From NCBI RefSeq assembly GCF_034057115.1, contig NZ_CP139195.1, positions 4,340,001 to 4,404,000 on the forward strand: DNA of 64,000 bases, given 5' to 3'. The translations under genes and the position numbers were made by a program. Shown here piece by piece: positions 25,666 through 34,649 of this stretch (its first letter is position 1; each line of letters opens with the position of its first letter). Source of the DNA: Pseudomonas sp. AN-1. Lineage in GTDB: Bacteria > Pseudomonadota > Gammaproteobacteria > Pseudomonadales > Pseudomonadaceae. The notes under the pieces are model-generated. The model had not been told where the DNA came from and searched no databases. It saw only the letters and a program-made list of their open reading frames with translations.

Positions 25666-27107
25666 CCGCCGCGCAGGGGATCGGCCGCAGGCTGCGGCCG
25701 AGCTGGCGCCAGCGCGTGCTACGGCTCTTGCCGTGGCACCGGCGCCTGGCGCTGCTGGCCTGTCTCGGTGTGCTCGGCTGGGCCGCCAGTGGCGTGCTGC
25801 ACCCGCTGATGAGCAACCTGCAGCCGCGCCCGGCGGTGTTCCTACCGCCGGCAGACCTGTTGCCGCTGCAGGGGCTGCAGGCACCGGCCACGGTGCTCGG
25901 CGCGGCGGGCCTCGGCGAAGTGCAGGCCCTGCGCCTGCTGGTGCTGGATGGCGAACCCTACTATCAGGCGCGCCTGCCCGGCGCCGCCGAGCCGCGCTAC
26001 TGGCACGCGCGCAGCGGGGCGCCGGCCGATCTGCTGGCCCGCCATGCCGAGCGCCTGGCGCAGCACTATCTGGGGACGACCGAGCCGCTGCGCTATGCCG
26101 GCAGCCTGAGCGGGTTCGACGGCGAGTACGCCTTCGTCAACCGCCTGCTGCCGGTGGCGCGGGTGGATACGGCGCGCGAGGATGGCCTGCGTCTGTATCT
26201 GGATCTCTACCAGGACCGCCTCGGCACCCTGGTGGACGAGCGCAAGGCCTGGTTCGGCCGGCTGTTCCAGGCCGTGCACAGCTTCCGCTGGCTGGACGGC
26301 GCCGGCCTGCTGCGCCCGCTGCTGATGAGCCTGCTGCTGGCGGCGCTGCTGGCCACGGCGGCGCTGGGCGTCGCGCTGTTCCTCGCCCGCCCGCGGCAGT
26401 CCCGCGCGCCGTGGCGGCGGCGGGCGCACGGCTGGCTCGGCCTGCTGCTGGCGCTGGTCACCGGCAGCTTCGCGGTCAGCGGCGGCTGGCATCTGTGGCA
26501 CAAGGTCAACGCGGTGCCGCTGCCGGCGCCGTTCCAGCCGAGCTACCCGGTCGCCGGGCTGGACGCGGCGCCGCAGGCAGGCTGGCCGGACTACGGCGCG
26601 GGCGCGCGCCGGCTCGATCTGGTGCTGCTGGACGGGGCGCCGGCCTGGCGGCTGGAGCAGTTGTCCGCCGACGGCATGGTTGGCGTGCGCTACCTGAGCG
26701 GTGCGGGACAGGCGCTGGATGACGGCGCTGCGCGCCGCTACGGCGAGCAGCGCCTCGGCCACTACGCCGCAGCGCTGGGCCTCGGCCAGCCGCAGGCGGT
26801 CGAGGTGCAGGAGCGCTTCGACCACGACTACGGCTTCGTCTTCAAGCGCCTGCCGGTGCTCAGGGCCCGCTATGCCGACGGAGCGCGCACCGCGCTGTAC
26901 GTCGATCCGCTCGACGGCGCGCTGGCGGCGCGGGTGGCCGACGGCGACCGCGCCGAAGGCTGGAGCTTCGCCTACCTGCACAAGTGGGAGGTGCTGGGGC
27001 GCTTCGGCAAGCCGGCCAAGGACGTTCTGGTCAGCGGCCTGGCGTTGGCCCATCTGCTGCTGGCCGGGCTCGGCCTGTGGCTGCTGCGCCGGCGCCGGCC
27101 CGGCTGA
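25662..27107 (+). CDS. PepSY-associated membrane protein (putative siderophore reductase type)
   Basis: A 481-residue PepSY_TM family inner-membrane protein. Membrane segments are visible at about residues 25-45, 220-245, 262-285 and 455-475, with two periplasmic PepSY-like stretches between them. His pairs near the helices (WHLWHK, YLHKWE) could hold heme, as in PiuB-like reductases. The GTG start at 25662 overlaps the stop of the receptor gene (GTGA), so translation is coupled; the reading frame stays open far upstream, but that part is antigenic shadow of the receptor gene. Likely role: reducing imported metal-chelate in the periplasm. Substrate unknown. Confidence 0.78.
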   Translation: MTAAQGIGRRLRPSWRQRVLRLLPWHRRLALLACLGVLGWAASGVLHPLMSNLQPRPAVFLPPADLLPLQGLQAPATVLGAAGLGEVQALRLLVLDGEPYYQARLPGAAEPRYWHARSGAPADLLARHAERLAQHYLGTTEPLRYAGSLSGFDGEYAFVNRLLPVARVDTAREDGLRLYLDLYQDRLGTLVDERKAWFGRLFQAVHSFRWLDGAGLLRPLLMSLLLAALLATAALGVALFLARPRQSRAPWRRRAHGWLGLLLALVTGSFAVSGGWHLWHKVNAVPLPAPFQPSYPVAGLDAAPQAGWPDYGAGARRLDLVLLDGAPAWRLEQLSADGMVGVRYLSGAGQALDDGAARRYGEQRLGHYAAALGLGQPQAVEVQERFDHDYGFVFKRLPVLRARYADGARTALYVDPLDGALAARVADGDRAEGWSFAYLHKWEVLGRFGKPAKDVLVSGLALAHLLLAGLGLWLLRRRRPG

Positions 27108-27114
27108 GGGGGCG

Positions 27115-27144
27115 GACCTGCCGCGCCGTGCGGCGCGGCAGGTC
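27115..27144. terminator. Hairpin between convergent PepSY and kup genes
   Basis: GACCTGCCGCGCC-GTGC-GGCGCGGCAGGTC is a perfect 13-pair stem with a four-base loop. It starts eight bases after the PepSY stop and ends four bases before the kup stop, so it can serve both. No T run. Confidence 0.6.
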
Positions 27145-27148
27145 GCCG

Positions 27149-29053
27149 TCAGATCTCCACCTGGGTGCCCAGCTCGATCACCCGGTTCACCGGCAGCTTG
27201 AAGTAGCGCATGCTGCTGTTGGAGTTGCGCTGCTGGAAGGCGAACAGCTTCTCGCGCCAGTTGGCCATGCCGATGCGCTTGCTGGGGATCACGGTTTCCC
27301 GGCTGAGGAAGTAGGTGGTGCGCATCGGGCTGAAATCCAGGCCATCGCGGCGCAGCTGGCGCAGGGCGGCGGGCACGTCGGGCTCCTCCATGAAGCCGAA
27401 GTGCAGGATGATGCGGAAGAAGCCCTCGCCGTAGCTGTCCACCTCGAAGCGGCGATCCTCGGGCAGCCGCGGGCTGTCCTCGGTGACCACGGTGAGCAAT
27501 ATCACCTGCTCGTGCAGCACCTGGTTGTGCAGCAGGTTATGCAGCAGGGCATGCGGCACGGCGTCCGGCCGCGCGGTGAGGAACACCGCGGTGCCGTCGA
27601 CCCGGTGCGGCGGCTGCAGGCAGATGCTGTCGATGAACACCGGCAGCGGCAGGGCGGTTTCGTCCAGGCGCGCGAACAGCAACTTCTTGCCGCTCTTCCA
27701 GGTGGTCATCAGGGTGAACAGGGCGATACCGGCCAGTACGGGGAAGGCGCCGCCCTGGAAGATCTTGGCGATGTTGGCGGAAAAGAACAGGCTGTCGACC
27801 AGCAGGAAGCCGAGCAGCAGCGGGATCGCCAGCCCGCGCGGGACTCGCCACAGCATCAGCATCACTGCCGCCACCAGCAGCGTGGTGATCAGCATGGTGC
27901 CGGTCACCGCCACGCCGTAGGCGGCGGCCAGCGCGCCGGAGCTTTCGAAGCCGACCACCAGCAGCACCACGCCGACCATCAGCGCCCAGTTCACCACGCC
28001 GATGTAGATCTGTCCCTGCTCGGCATGGGAAGTGTGCTGGATCTGCATGCGCGGCACATAGCCGAGCTGGATGGCCTGCTGGGTCAGCGAGAAGGCCCCG
28101 GAAATCACCGCCTGCGAGGCGATGATGGTGGCCAGGGTGGCCAGGGCGACCATCGGCAGCAGCGCCCACTCCGGTGCCAGCAGGTAGAAGGGGTTGCGTG
28201 CCGCCTCGGGGGTTCCCAGCAGCAGTGCGCCCTGGCCGAAGTAGTTGAGCACCAGCCCCGGCAGCACCAGGGCGAACCAGGCGCGGGCGATCGGCTTGCG
28301 GCCGAAGTGGCCCATGTCGGCGTACAGCGCTTCGGCGCCGGTCAGTGCCAGCACCACGGCGCCGAGGATGGCCACGCCGATGCCCGGGTGGGCGAGGAAG
28401 AAGTTCAGTGCCCACCAGGGATTGAGCGCCTGCAGCACCTCGGGGTTGCGGCTGATGCCGTACACCCCCAGCGCTCCGAGCACCAAGAACCAGGCCACCA
28501 TCACCGGGCCGAACAGGATGCCGATGCGCGCGGTGCCGTGCTTCTGGATCAGGAACAGGCCGACCAGTACCGCGACCGACAGGGGAATCACCCAATGGCT
28601 GACGCCCTCGTAGGCGATTTCCAGGCCTTCGATGGCCGACAGTACCGAAATCGCCGGAGTGATCATGCTGTCGCCATAGAACAGCGCGGCACCGAACAGG
28701 CCGAGTAGCACCAGACCCGAACTCAGCCGTGGATGCGCCGCCGTCGCCCGGCGGGCCAGGGCGGTCAGCGCCATCACCCCGCCTTCGCCCTCGTTGTCGG
28801 CGCGCAGGATGAACAGCACGTACTTGAGCGACACCACCCACAGCAGCGACCAGAAGATCAGCGAGAGGGTGCCGAATACGCCGTCGTGGTTGACCTGCAC
28901 GCCGTAGTGGCCGGCGAACACCTCCTTGAGGGTGTACAGCGGGCTGGTGCCGATGTCGCCGTAGACCACCCCGGTGGCGGCGACCAGCAGGCTGATCTGC
29001 GAGGACGGCGCGTGCGGCCGTTCGTGGTTGGCGGGCAGGGTGGTGTCAGTCAT
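27149..29053 (-). CDS. kup: Low-affinity potassium transporter Kup
   Basis: A 634-residue KUP/HAK/KT inner-membrane potassium-proton symporter with about 12 helices in the first 440 residues and a cytoplasmic C-terminal domain. The family N-terminal signature is [16 protein letters not shown], followed by [12 protein letters not shown] and [14 protein letters not shown]. Length is typical. Its ATG overlaps the stop of kdpE by eight bases, so it is the last gene of kdpD-kdpE-kup. Kup is usually regarded as constitutive; coupling to a KdpDE-type system suggests potassium-responsive expression here. Confidence 0.95.
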   Translation of the reverse strand: MTDTTLPANHERPHAPSSQISLLVAATGVVYGDIGTSPLYTLKEVFAGHYGVQVNHDGVFGTLSLIFWSLLWVVSLKYVLFILRADNEGEGGVMALTALARRATAAHPRLSSGLVLLGLFGAALFYGDSMITPAISVLSAIEGLEIAYEGVSHWVIPLSVAVLVGLFLIQKHGTARIGILFGPVMVAWFLVLGALGVYGISRNPEVLQALNPWWALNFFLAHPGIGVAILGAVVLALTGAEALYADMGHFGRKPIARAWFALVLPGLVLNYFGQGALLLGTPEAARNPFYLLAPEWALLPMVALATLATIIASQAVISGAFSLTQQAIQLGYVPRMQIQHTSHAEQGQIYIGVVNWALMVGVVLLVVGFESSGALAAAYGVAVTGTMLITTLLVAAVMLMLWRVPRGLAIPLLLGFLLVDSLFFSANIAKIFQGGAFPVLAGIALFTLMTTWKSGKKLLFARLDETALPLPVFIDSICLQPPHRVDGTAVFLTARPDAVPHALLHNLLHNQVLHEQVILLTVVTEDSPRLPEDRRFEVDSYGEGFFRIILHFGFMEEPDVPAALRQLRRDGLDFSPMRTTYFLSRETVIPSKRIGMANWREKLFAFQQRNSNSSMRYFKLPVNRVIELGTQVEI

Positions 29054-29759
29054 GGAGCGGCTCCGGGGGATGTTCGCGCAGCCGGTAGCCGATGCCGGCC
29101 TCGGTGGCGATGAATTGCGGTGCGGCGGGGTCGTCGCCGAGCTTCTGGCGCAGGTGGCCGACCACCACGCGCAGGTAGTGGCTGTCCTCGAGGTGGGTCG
29201 GCCCCCAGATGTCCCTGAGCAGCTGCTGCTGGGTGACCACCCGGCCCGGCTGGCGGGCGAGGGCGGCCAGCACGGCGTACTCCTTGGGTGTCAGGGCGAT
29301 CTCCTGCCCGTGCAGGCTGACCCGCCGGGCGCCGGGGTCGACCTGCAGCGCCCCGCAGCGCACCGGCCCGGCCACCTGCCCGGCGAGCGGCGGCGGGCGC
29401 AGCAGCACGCGCACCCGGGCGAGGAACTCGGGGATGCTGAACGGCTTGGTCACGTAGTCGTTGGCGCCGCCGTCCAGGCACAGCACCTTCTCGCTGTCGC
29501 CGGCGCGCACCGACAGCACCAGCACCGGCATCGCCGACCAGCGGCGCAGCTCGGCCAGCACCTCCCGGCCGTCCAGGTCCGGCAGGCCCAGATCGAGCAC
29601 CAGCAGGTCGGGGCGGGCCTCGGCGGCCAGCGCCAGGCCCGCGCGGCCGCTGCCGGCCTCCAGCACCCGGTAGCCCTGGGCGGCCAGGCTGATGCGCAGG
29701 ATCATGCGGATCTGCGCCTCGTCGTCGATGATCAGGATGCTCTGCTGCGCTCCCGGCAT
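29046..29759 (-). CDS. kdpE: KdpE-type response regulator
   Basis: A 237-residue OmpR-family response regulator. The receiver domain has the acidic pair (ILIIDDEAQ), the phospho-acceptor Asp in [15 protein letters not shown] near residue 55, and the conserved Lys in DYVTKPF. A winged helix follows ([31 protein letters not shown]). It matches KdpE in length and in the DLGLPDLDG signature. The start gives [10 protein letters not shown]; the gene begins four bases after the kdpD stop and overlaps kup. The kdpFABC pump genes that KdpE normally controls are not nearby. Confidence 0.9.
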   Translation of the reverse strand: MPGAQQSILIIDDEAQIRMILRISLAAQGYRVLEAGSGRAGLALAAEARPDLLVLDLGLPDLDGREVLAELRRWSAMPVLVLSVRAGDSEKVLCLDGGANDYVTKPFSIPEFLARVRVLLRPPPLAGQVAGPVRCGALQVDPGARRVSLHGQEIALTPKEYAVLAALARQPGRVVTQQQLLRDIWGPTHLEDSHYLRVVVGHLRQKLGDDPAAPQFIATEAGIGYRLREHPPEPLHD

Positions 29760-29763
29760 GCCG

Positions 29764-32415
29764 TCAGCCCTCCCCATCGGCTTCGCCCGGCTGCGCCTGC
29801 CGCGGCAGGTGCAGGCACAGGGTCGCGCCGCGCCCGTCCAGGCCGTCGGCCACCGTCACCGCACCGCCGTGGGCGCCGAGGATACCCTGGCAGATCGCCA
29901 GCCCCAGGCCGGTGCCCTTGCCGCCGCGGTCGCCGCGCGCCGCGGTGTAGAACATGTCGAAGATCCTGTCCCGCTCGTCCGGCGGAATGCCCGGCCCCTC
30001 GTCGCTGACCGCGAGGCGCAGCTCGTTGGCGTCGGCCTCCACCGTCAGGCGCAGGCGGCCGCCTTGCGGCGAGAAGCGCGCGGCGTTCTCCAGCACGTTG
30101 ACCAGCGCCTGCTCGATCAGCGCGGCGTGCACGTGCAGCAGCGGCAGCTCGTCGGCCAGCACGGTCTCCAGGCGCAGCGGCGCGAGCACCGGGTGCAGGC
30201 GCTGCAGCGCGCTGGCGACGATGTCGGCCGGCGCCACCCAGTCGCGCTCCAGCTTGAGCTCGCCGTGGCCCAGGCGGGTCATGTCGAGCAGGTTCTGGAT
30301 GTAGCGGTCGAGCCGTTCGGCCTCGTTGCGCGTGCCTTCCAGCAGCTCGCGGCGATCCGCCGCGCCGATCTGCTCGCCGAGGGTGAGCAGGCTGTCGATG
30401 GCGCCGTGCATCACGGTCAGCGGCGTGCGCAGGTCGTGGGACACCGAGGCGAGCAGGGCGCTGCGCAGCTGTTCGGTCTCCGTCTGCAGGCGCGCCGCCT
30501 CCAGTTCCCGGGCCAGCTGCACGCGGGCCAGGGCCTGGGCCAGCGGCTGGCCGAGGGCGGCGAGCAGGCGCCGGCGCGCGGCCGGCACGGCGCCGCCGGC
30601 CTTCGCCCGCACGCCGAGCAGGGCCAGCGGCCCGGCATGGCTGGACAGCGGCAGCCACCACCAGCGCCCGCCGGCCAGGGTGTGGGTGCCCAGGCCGCTC
30701 GGCTGGTTGTGGCGCCAGGCCCATTCGGCGGCATTCCGCTCCTGCTCGTCGAGGTGGGCCGCGCAGCCGGCCTCGACGAGCAGCGCGCCGCTGCCGCTGC
30801 GCCCGAGCAGGCAGAACTCGAGGTCGCGCCAGCCGGCGAGTTGCTGCAGGGCGGCGTCGAGCACCGCCTGGCGCTCGCTGGCGGCGCCGAGCTTGCGCGA
30901 CAGTTCGAGCAGCGTGGCGGTTTCCGCCTGGGCATCGCGCAGGGCGTCCATCTGCCGGCGCTGGCGCGCGGCCAGGTTGCCGGTGAGCACCGCCATCACC
31001 AGGAAGAACAGCAGGGTGAGGATGTCCTCCTGGCGGTGGATGGTCAGCGAGAAGGTCGGCGAGATGAACAGGATGTCGTAGGCGATGAACGACAGCGCCG
31101 CGCACAGCAGCGCCGGGCCCAGGCTGCTGCGCACGCCGACCAGCAGCACGCCGAGCAGGAACACCAGGGAGATGTTCGGCAGCGCCAGCACGTGGGAGAC
31201 GCTCCAGGCCGCCGCCGTGGCGAGCAGGGTGGCCAGCGCGGCGAGCAGGTAGTCGGTCAGGCGCCCCGCCCGTGGCAGCGGCGCGCTCGGCGACGGCTCG
31301 CCGCCGGTGTTGAGGATGCTGATCTCCAGGTTGCGGCCCAGGCGCAGCAGACGGCCGACCACGCCGCGGGAGAAGCCGGGGCGCAGCAGCCAGGGCCGGC
31401 TGGGGCCGACCAGCAGCACGTTGGCGCGGCGCTCGACGGCGTGCTGCACCAGGGTGCCGACGACATCGCCGGCACGCAGGTTGACCACCTCGCCGCCGAG
31501 GTTCTCGGCCAGTTGCTGGGCCGCCTGCAGCTGGCGGCGCGCGGTCTCGTCGAGCACCGCGCCGGTGTCCACATGCACCAGGCTCCACGGCAGCTGGCGG
31601 CGCTGCGCCAGACGGCAGGCATGGCGCACCAGATGCTCGGCCAGCGCGTTGCCGTCGACTGCGACCAGCAGGCGGCCGAGCACGGCCGGCGCTTCCTGGC
31701 CGTGCTGGCGGTAGCAGCGCTGCAGGTCGGCGTCGACGCGGCTGGCGGCGAACTGCAGGGCCAGCTCGCGCAGCGCGGTGAGGCGCTCCAGGCTGGCGAG
31801 GCTGTCCGGCAGGCGGGCCTCGCCGTGCTGCAGGCGCTCCAGCAGCTCGCGCGGCGGGCGGTCGACCAGCACCAGTTCGTCGGCCTCCAGCAGCAGCCAG
31901 TCGGGCAGCGTCTCGTGCACCTGCAGGCCGGTGAGCTCGCGCACCTGGCTGTTGAGGCTTTCCACATGCTGCACATCGAGCGTGGCGTACACGTCGATGC
32001 CGGCGGCGAGCAGCTCCTGCACGTCCTGCCAGCGCCGGGCATGGCGGCTGCCGGGCGGATTGGCCCGGGCGAGGTCGTCGATCAGGGTCAGCGCCGGCGG
32101 GTCGGCCAGCAGGCCGTCGAGGTCCAGCGTGGCGCGCTGGGCGCCGTCGCGGCGCGGCGGCTGTTGCGGCAGGCTGGCGAGCAGGGCCGCGCTCGCGGCG
32201 TCGCGGGCGGCGACCAGTCCGGCGCGCAGGGCGATGCCGCTGCGCAGTTGCGCCTGGGCGTCCTGCAGCATGGCCAGGGTCTGGCCTGCCCCCGGGGCGC
32301 CGAGGAAAACCTTGAGGCGACCGGCCTGGCCGCGTCTTTCCCGGCCGGGCGGGTTGCCGGCCCGGCTGGCGGTTGCGCCGCTGTCGTTCATTGCAAGACC
32401 ATCGCTGGAAGTCAT
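29764..32415 (-). CDS. kdpD: KdpD-type sensor histidine kinase with degenerate Walker A motif
   Basis: An 883-residue membrane sensor kinase with the KdpD domain order: N-terminal KdpD domain (about 32-240), USP-like domain (about 250-370), four short helices (about 395-490), GAF-like region, HisKA with SVSHDLRTPLTVMHGAI near 660, and HATPase with DEGPGIP and GKGTGLGLAI. The N-terminal P-loop, GVGKT in E. coli KdpD, reads GAPGAGQT at residues 39-46: the ATP-binding Lys is Gln45, encoded CAG. Kinase residues look intact. It starts the kdpD-kdpE-kup operon without kdpFABC. The start at 32415 lacks a strong ribosome site; M9 is an alternative. Confidence 0.88.
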   Translation of the reverse strand: MTSSDGLAMNDSGATASRAGNPPGRERRGQAGRLKVFLGAPGAGQTLAMLQDAQAQLRSGIALRAGLVAARDAASAALLASLPQQPPRRDGAQRATLDLDGLLADPPALTLIDDLARANPPGSRHARRWQDVQELLAAGIDVYATLDVQHVESLNSQVRELTGLQVHETLPDWLLLEADELVLVDRPPRELLERLQHGEARLPDSLASLERLTALRELALQFAASRVDADLQRCYRQHGQEAPAVLGRLLVAVDGNALAEHLVRHACRLAQRRQLPWSLVHVDTGAVLDETARRQLQAAQQLAENLGGEVVNLRAGDVVGTLVQHAVERRANVLLVGPSRPWLLRPGFSRGVVGRLLRLGRNLEISILNTGGEPSPSAPLPRAGRLTDYLLAALATLLATAAAWSVSHVLALPNISLVFLLGVLLVGVRSSLGPALLCAALSFIAYDILFISPTFSLTIHRQEDILTLLFFLVMAVLTGNLAARQRRQMDALRDAQAETATLLELSRKLGAASERQAVLDAALQQLAGWRDLEFCLLGRSGSGALLVEAGCAAHLDEQERNAAEWAWRHNQPSGLGTHTLAGGRWWWLPLSSHAGPLALLGVRAKAGGAVPAARRRLLAALGQPLAQALARVQLARELEAARLQTETEQLRSALLASVSHDLRTPLTVMHGAIDSLLTLGEQIGAADRRELLEGTRNEAERLDRYIQNLLDMTRLGHGELKLERDWVAPADIVASALQRLHPVLAPLRLETVLADELPLLHVHAALIEQALVNVLENAARFSPQGGRLRLTVEADANELRLAVSDEGPGIPPDERDRIFDMFYTAARGDRGGKGTGLGLAICQGILGAHGGAVTVADGLDGRGATLCLHLPRQAQPGEADGEG

Positions 32416-32672
32416 GGGGGAATCGCTGCCTGCACAAGGATGAAACCGGCAGGGGCGATTTTCCTCCGCCCGGCAGCGGCAGGGCGTAAAGAATCAGTAA
32501 AAACGCCGGGGCTCAGCCGCCGAGCAGATCGCGGCCCGTCCAGTCTAGACCGCGGGCGGGCGCGCGGCCGAGCGGTGGTCGCCGCGGGGCGGCGGCGGAC
32601 GTATGATGGACATCCGACCCGGCGCACGGGGTGCGCCGCGGGTGCCCCGGGGCCTGTCTTGAGGTGGCGGCG

Positions 32673-33380
32673 ATGAACCTGAATGACGATTTCGAACGGC
32701 GTGTGGTGTTGCACACCGCCACCGCGCGTTGGCAGGACTCGCCGCAGCCAGGCGTGCAGCGCATTGCGCTGGATCGCGTCGGCGACGAGGTGGCGCGCGC
32801 CACCAGCCTGGTGCGCTTCGCCGCCGGCAGCCACTTCCCCGCCCATGTGCATGGCGGCGGCGAGGAGATCCTCGTGCTGGCCGGGGTGTTCAGCGACGAA
32901 AGCGGCGACTATCCGGCCGGCTGCTACCTGCGCAACCCGCCGGGCAGCCGGCACGCGCCGGCCTCGGTCGAGGGCTGCACCCTGCTGGTCAAGCTCTGGC
33001 AGTTCGCCCCGGACGACCAGGCCAGCGTCAGCCTCGATACCCGACGCCTGCCCTGGCAGCGCAGCGGGATCGCCGGCCTGGCCGAGCTGGCGCTGCACGA
33101 GCATGGCGACGTGCGCACCGCCCTGCAGCGCCTGGAGCCCGGCACGGAGTGTCCGAGTCAGTGCTTCCCGGGCGGCGAGGAGCTGTTCGTGCTGTTCGGC
33201 CAGCTGAGCGACGAGGCCGGCGACTACCCGGCCGGCACCTGGCTGCGCAATCCGCGTGGCAGCTGCGTGCGGCGCCATTCCCGCGAGGGCGCGGTGGTCT
33301 TCGTCAAGACCGGGCATGTCGGCGCGCCGACCTGCTGGGATGTGGCGGGCAAGGAGCTGTCTTCGACTATCCTCTCCTGA
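32673..33380 (+). CDS. Tandem cupin protein (ChrR-like anti-sigma cupin domain)
   Basis: A 235-residue protein of two similar cupin halves, each containing a GGEE...GVFSDESGDYPAG or GGEELFVLFGQLSDEAGDYPAG segment (near residues 65-90 and 168-191). This is the pattern of the cupin domain of ChrR-type anti-sigma factors and the related anti-ECF family, but the N-terminal zinc anti-sigma part is missing. The first half keeps HVHGGGEE, a likely metal-binding motif; the second has CFPGGEE with the histidines lost. The start follows GAGGTGGCGG. No sigma factor gene is adjacent. A metal-binding role is likely; the function is unknown. Confidence 0.72.
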   Translation: MNLNDDFERRVVLHTATARWQDSPQPGVQRIALDRVGDEVARATSLVRFAAGSHFPAHVHGGGEEILVLAGVFSDESGDYPAGCYLRNPPGSRHAPASVEGCTLLVKLWQFAPDDQASVSLDTRRLPWQRSGIAGLAELALHEHGDVRTALQRLEPGTECPSQCFPGGEELFVLFGQLSDEAGDYPAGTWLRNPRGSCVRRHSREGAVVFVKTGHVGAPTCWDVAGKELSSTILS

Positions 33381-33456
33381 GGGCGCTTGCGCGCCGTCCC
33401 GCCTCGACCGGTGCGGGTCATCGGTCGTTGCCCGTTCTCGGCGGAGGAGCACCGAA

Positions 33457-34647
33457 GTGACCCTGCAACCCCTGGAAACCCTGCTGGTCGCGGTGCTGGC
33501 GCTGCTGCTCGGCCGCCTGGTCAACCGCCTGATCCCGGTACTTTCCCACTACAACATTCCCGACCCGATCACCGGCGGGCTGCTGTTCGCCATCGGCCTG
33601 ACCCTGTCCGGCCACCTCGCCGCCTTCCAGCCGCAGTTCGACACGGTGATGAAGCCCGGCCTGCTGCTGGCCTTCTTCGCCGCGGTGGGGCTGTCGGCCA
33701 ATCTCGGCATGCTCAGGCAGGGCGGCAGGCGCCTGGTGCAGTTCGTCATCGTGATGATCCCCTTCCTGTTCCTGCAGAACATCCTCGGCCTGCTGATCGC
33801 CTTGGGGCTGGACATGCACCCCCTGATGGGGCTGGTCGGCGGCACCATCACCCTGGTCGGCGGACATGGCACCGGCGCGGCCTACGCCGAGCGCTTCGCC
33901 GAGGTGAACAACCTGCAGTCGATCATGGAACTGTCGATGACCGCGCCCACGCTCGGTCTGGTCTTCGGCGGCATCGTCGGCGGCCCGCTGGCCCAGTGGC
34001 TGATCCGTCGCCACCGGCTGGCCGGCGGCGCACATGACCACGCGACCGAGGCGGACGGCGGGTCAGCCGAGGCGCCGGTGAACCTCGCCAACTTTCTCGG
34101 TGTGCTGGCCGCCACGCTGCTGGCGCTGGTCGGCGGGCAGCAACTGGCCGCCTGGGTCGGCGAGGGCACGGTGACCGTGCCGGGGTTTCTCTGGTGCCTG
34201 CTGCTCGGCGTGGCGATCCGCAACCTGGCGCCGTTGCTGGGGCTGCGCCTCAACGACGGGGCGATCGACCTGATGGCGTCGCTGACCCTGTCGCTGTTCC
34301 TGGTGATGACCATGATGGCCCTGGACCTCGCCCAGGTGGTCGGCCTGGCCGGCCCGCTGCTGCTCATGGTGGTCGCCCAGACCGTGCTGGCCGTGCTCTA
34401 CGGAGCCTGGGTGGTGTACCGCCTCGTCGGCCGCGACTACGAGAGTGCGGTGCTCTCGGCGTCCTTCTGCGGCTTTGCCATCGGCTCCACCGCCACCGCG
34501 ATGGCCAACATCCAGGCCATCACCCGCAAGCACGGGGCGGCGCCGCAGGCCATGGTGGTCACGCCGCTGGTCGGCGCCTTCCTCATCGATCTGCTCAACG
34601 CCCTGGTGCTGACCGGATTCCTGACGCTGCCGTGGATGGGGGGCTGA
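33457..34647 (+). CDS. gltS: Sodium/glutamate symporter GltS
   Basis: A 396-residue ESS-family sodium:glutamate symporter of the inner membrane with about ten helices and two re-entrant GG loops: GGTITLVGGHGTGAAYAERF in the first half and the matching ASFCGFAIGSTATAMANIQ in the second. Length is typical. The GTG start is chosen because GGAGGAG lies nine bases upstream and the N-terminus then matches family members (LQPLETLLVAVLALLLGR). Two bases separate its stop from the next ATG, so it is cotranscribed with the TAXI-type lipoprotein. Confidence 0.93.
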   Translation: MTLQPLETLLVAVLALLLGRLVNRLIPVLSHYNIPDPITGGLLFAIGLTLSGHLAAFQPQFDTVMKPGLLLAFFAAVGLSANLGMLRQGGRRLVQFVIVMIPFLFLQNILGLLIALGLDMHPLMGLVGGTITLVGGHGTGAAYAERFAEVNNLQSIMELSMTAPTLGLVFGGIVGGPLAQWLIRRHRLAGGAHDHATEADGGSAEAPVNLANFLGVLAATLLALVGGQQLAAWVGEGTVTVPGFLWCLLLGVAIRNLAPLLGLRLNDGAIDLMASLTLSLFLVMTMMALDLAQVVGLAGPLLLMVVAQTVLAVLYGAWVVYRLVGRDYESAVLSASFCGFAIGSTATAMANIQAITRKHGAAPQAMVVTPLVGAFLIDLLNALVLTGFLTLPWMGG

Positions 34648-34649
34648 TC

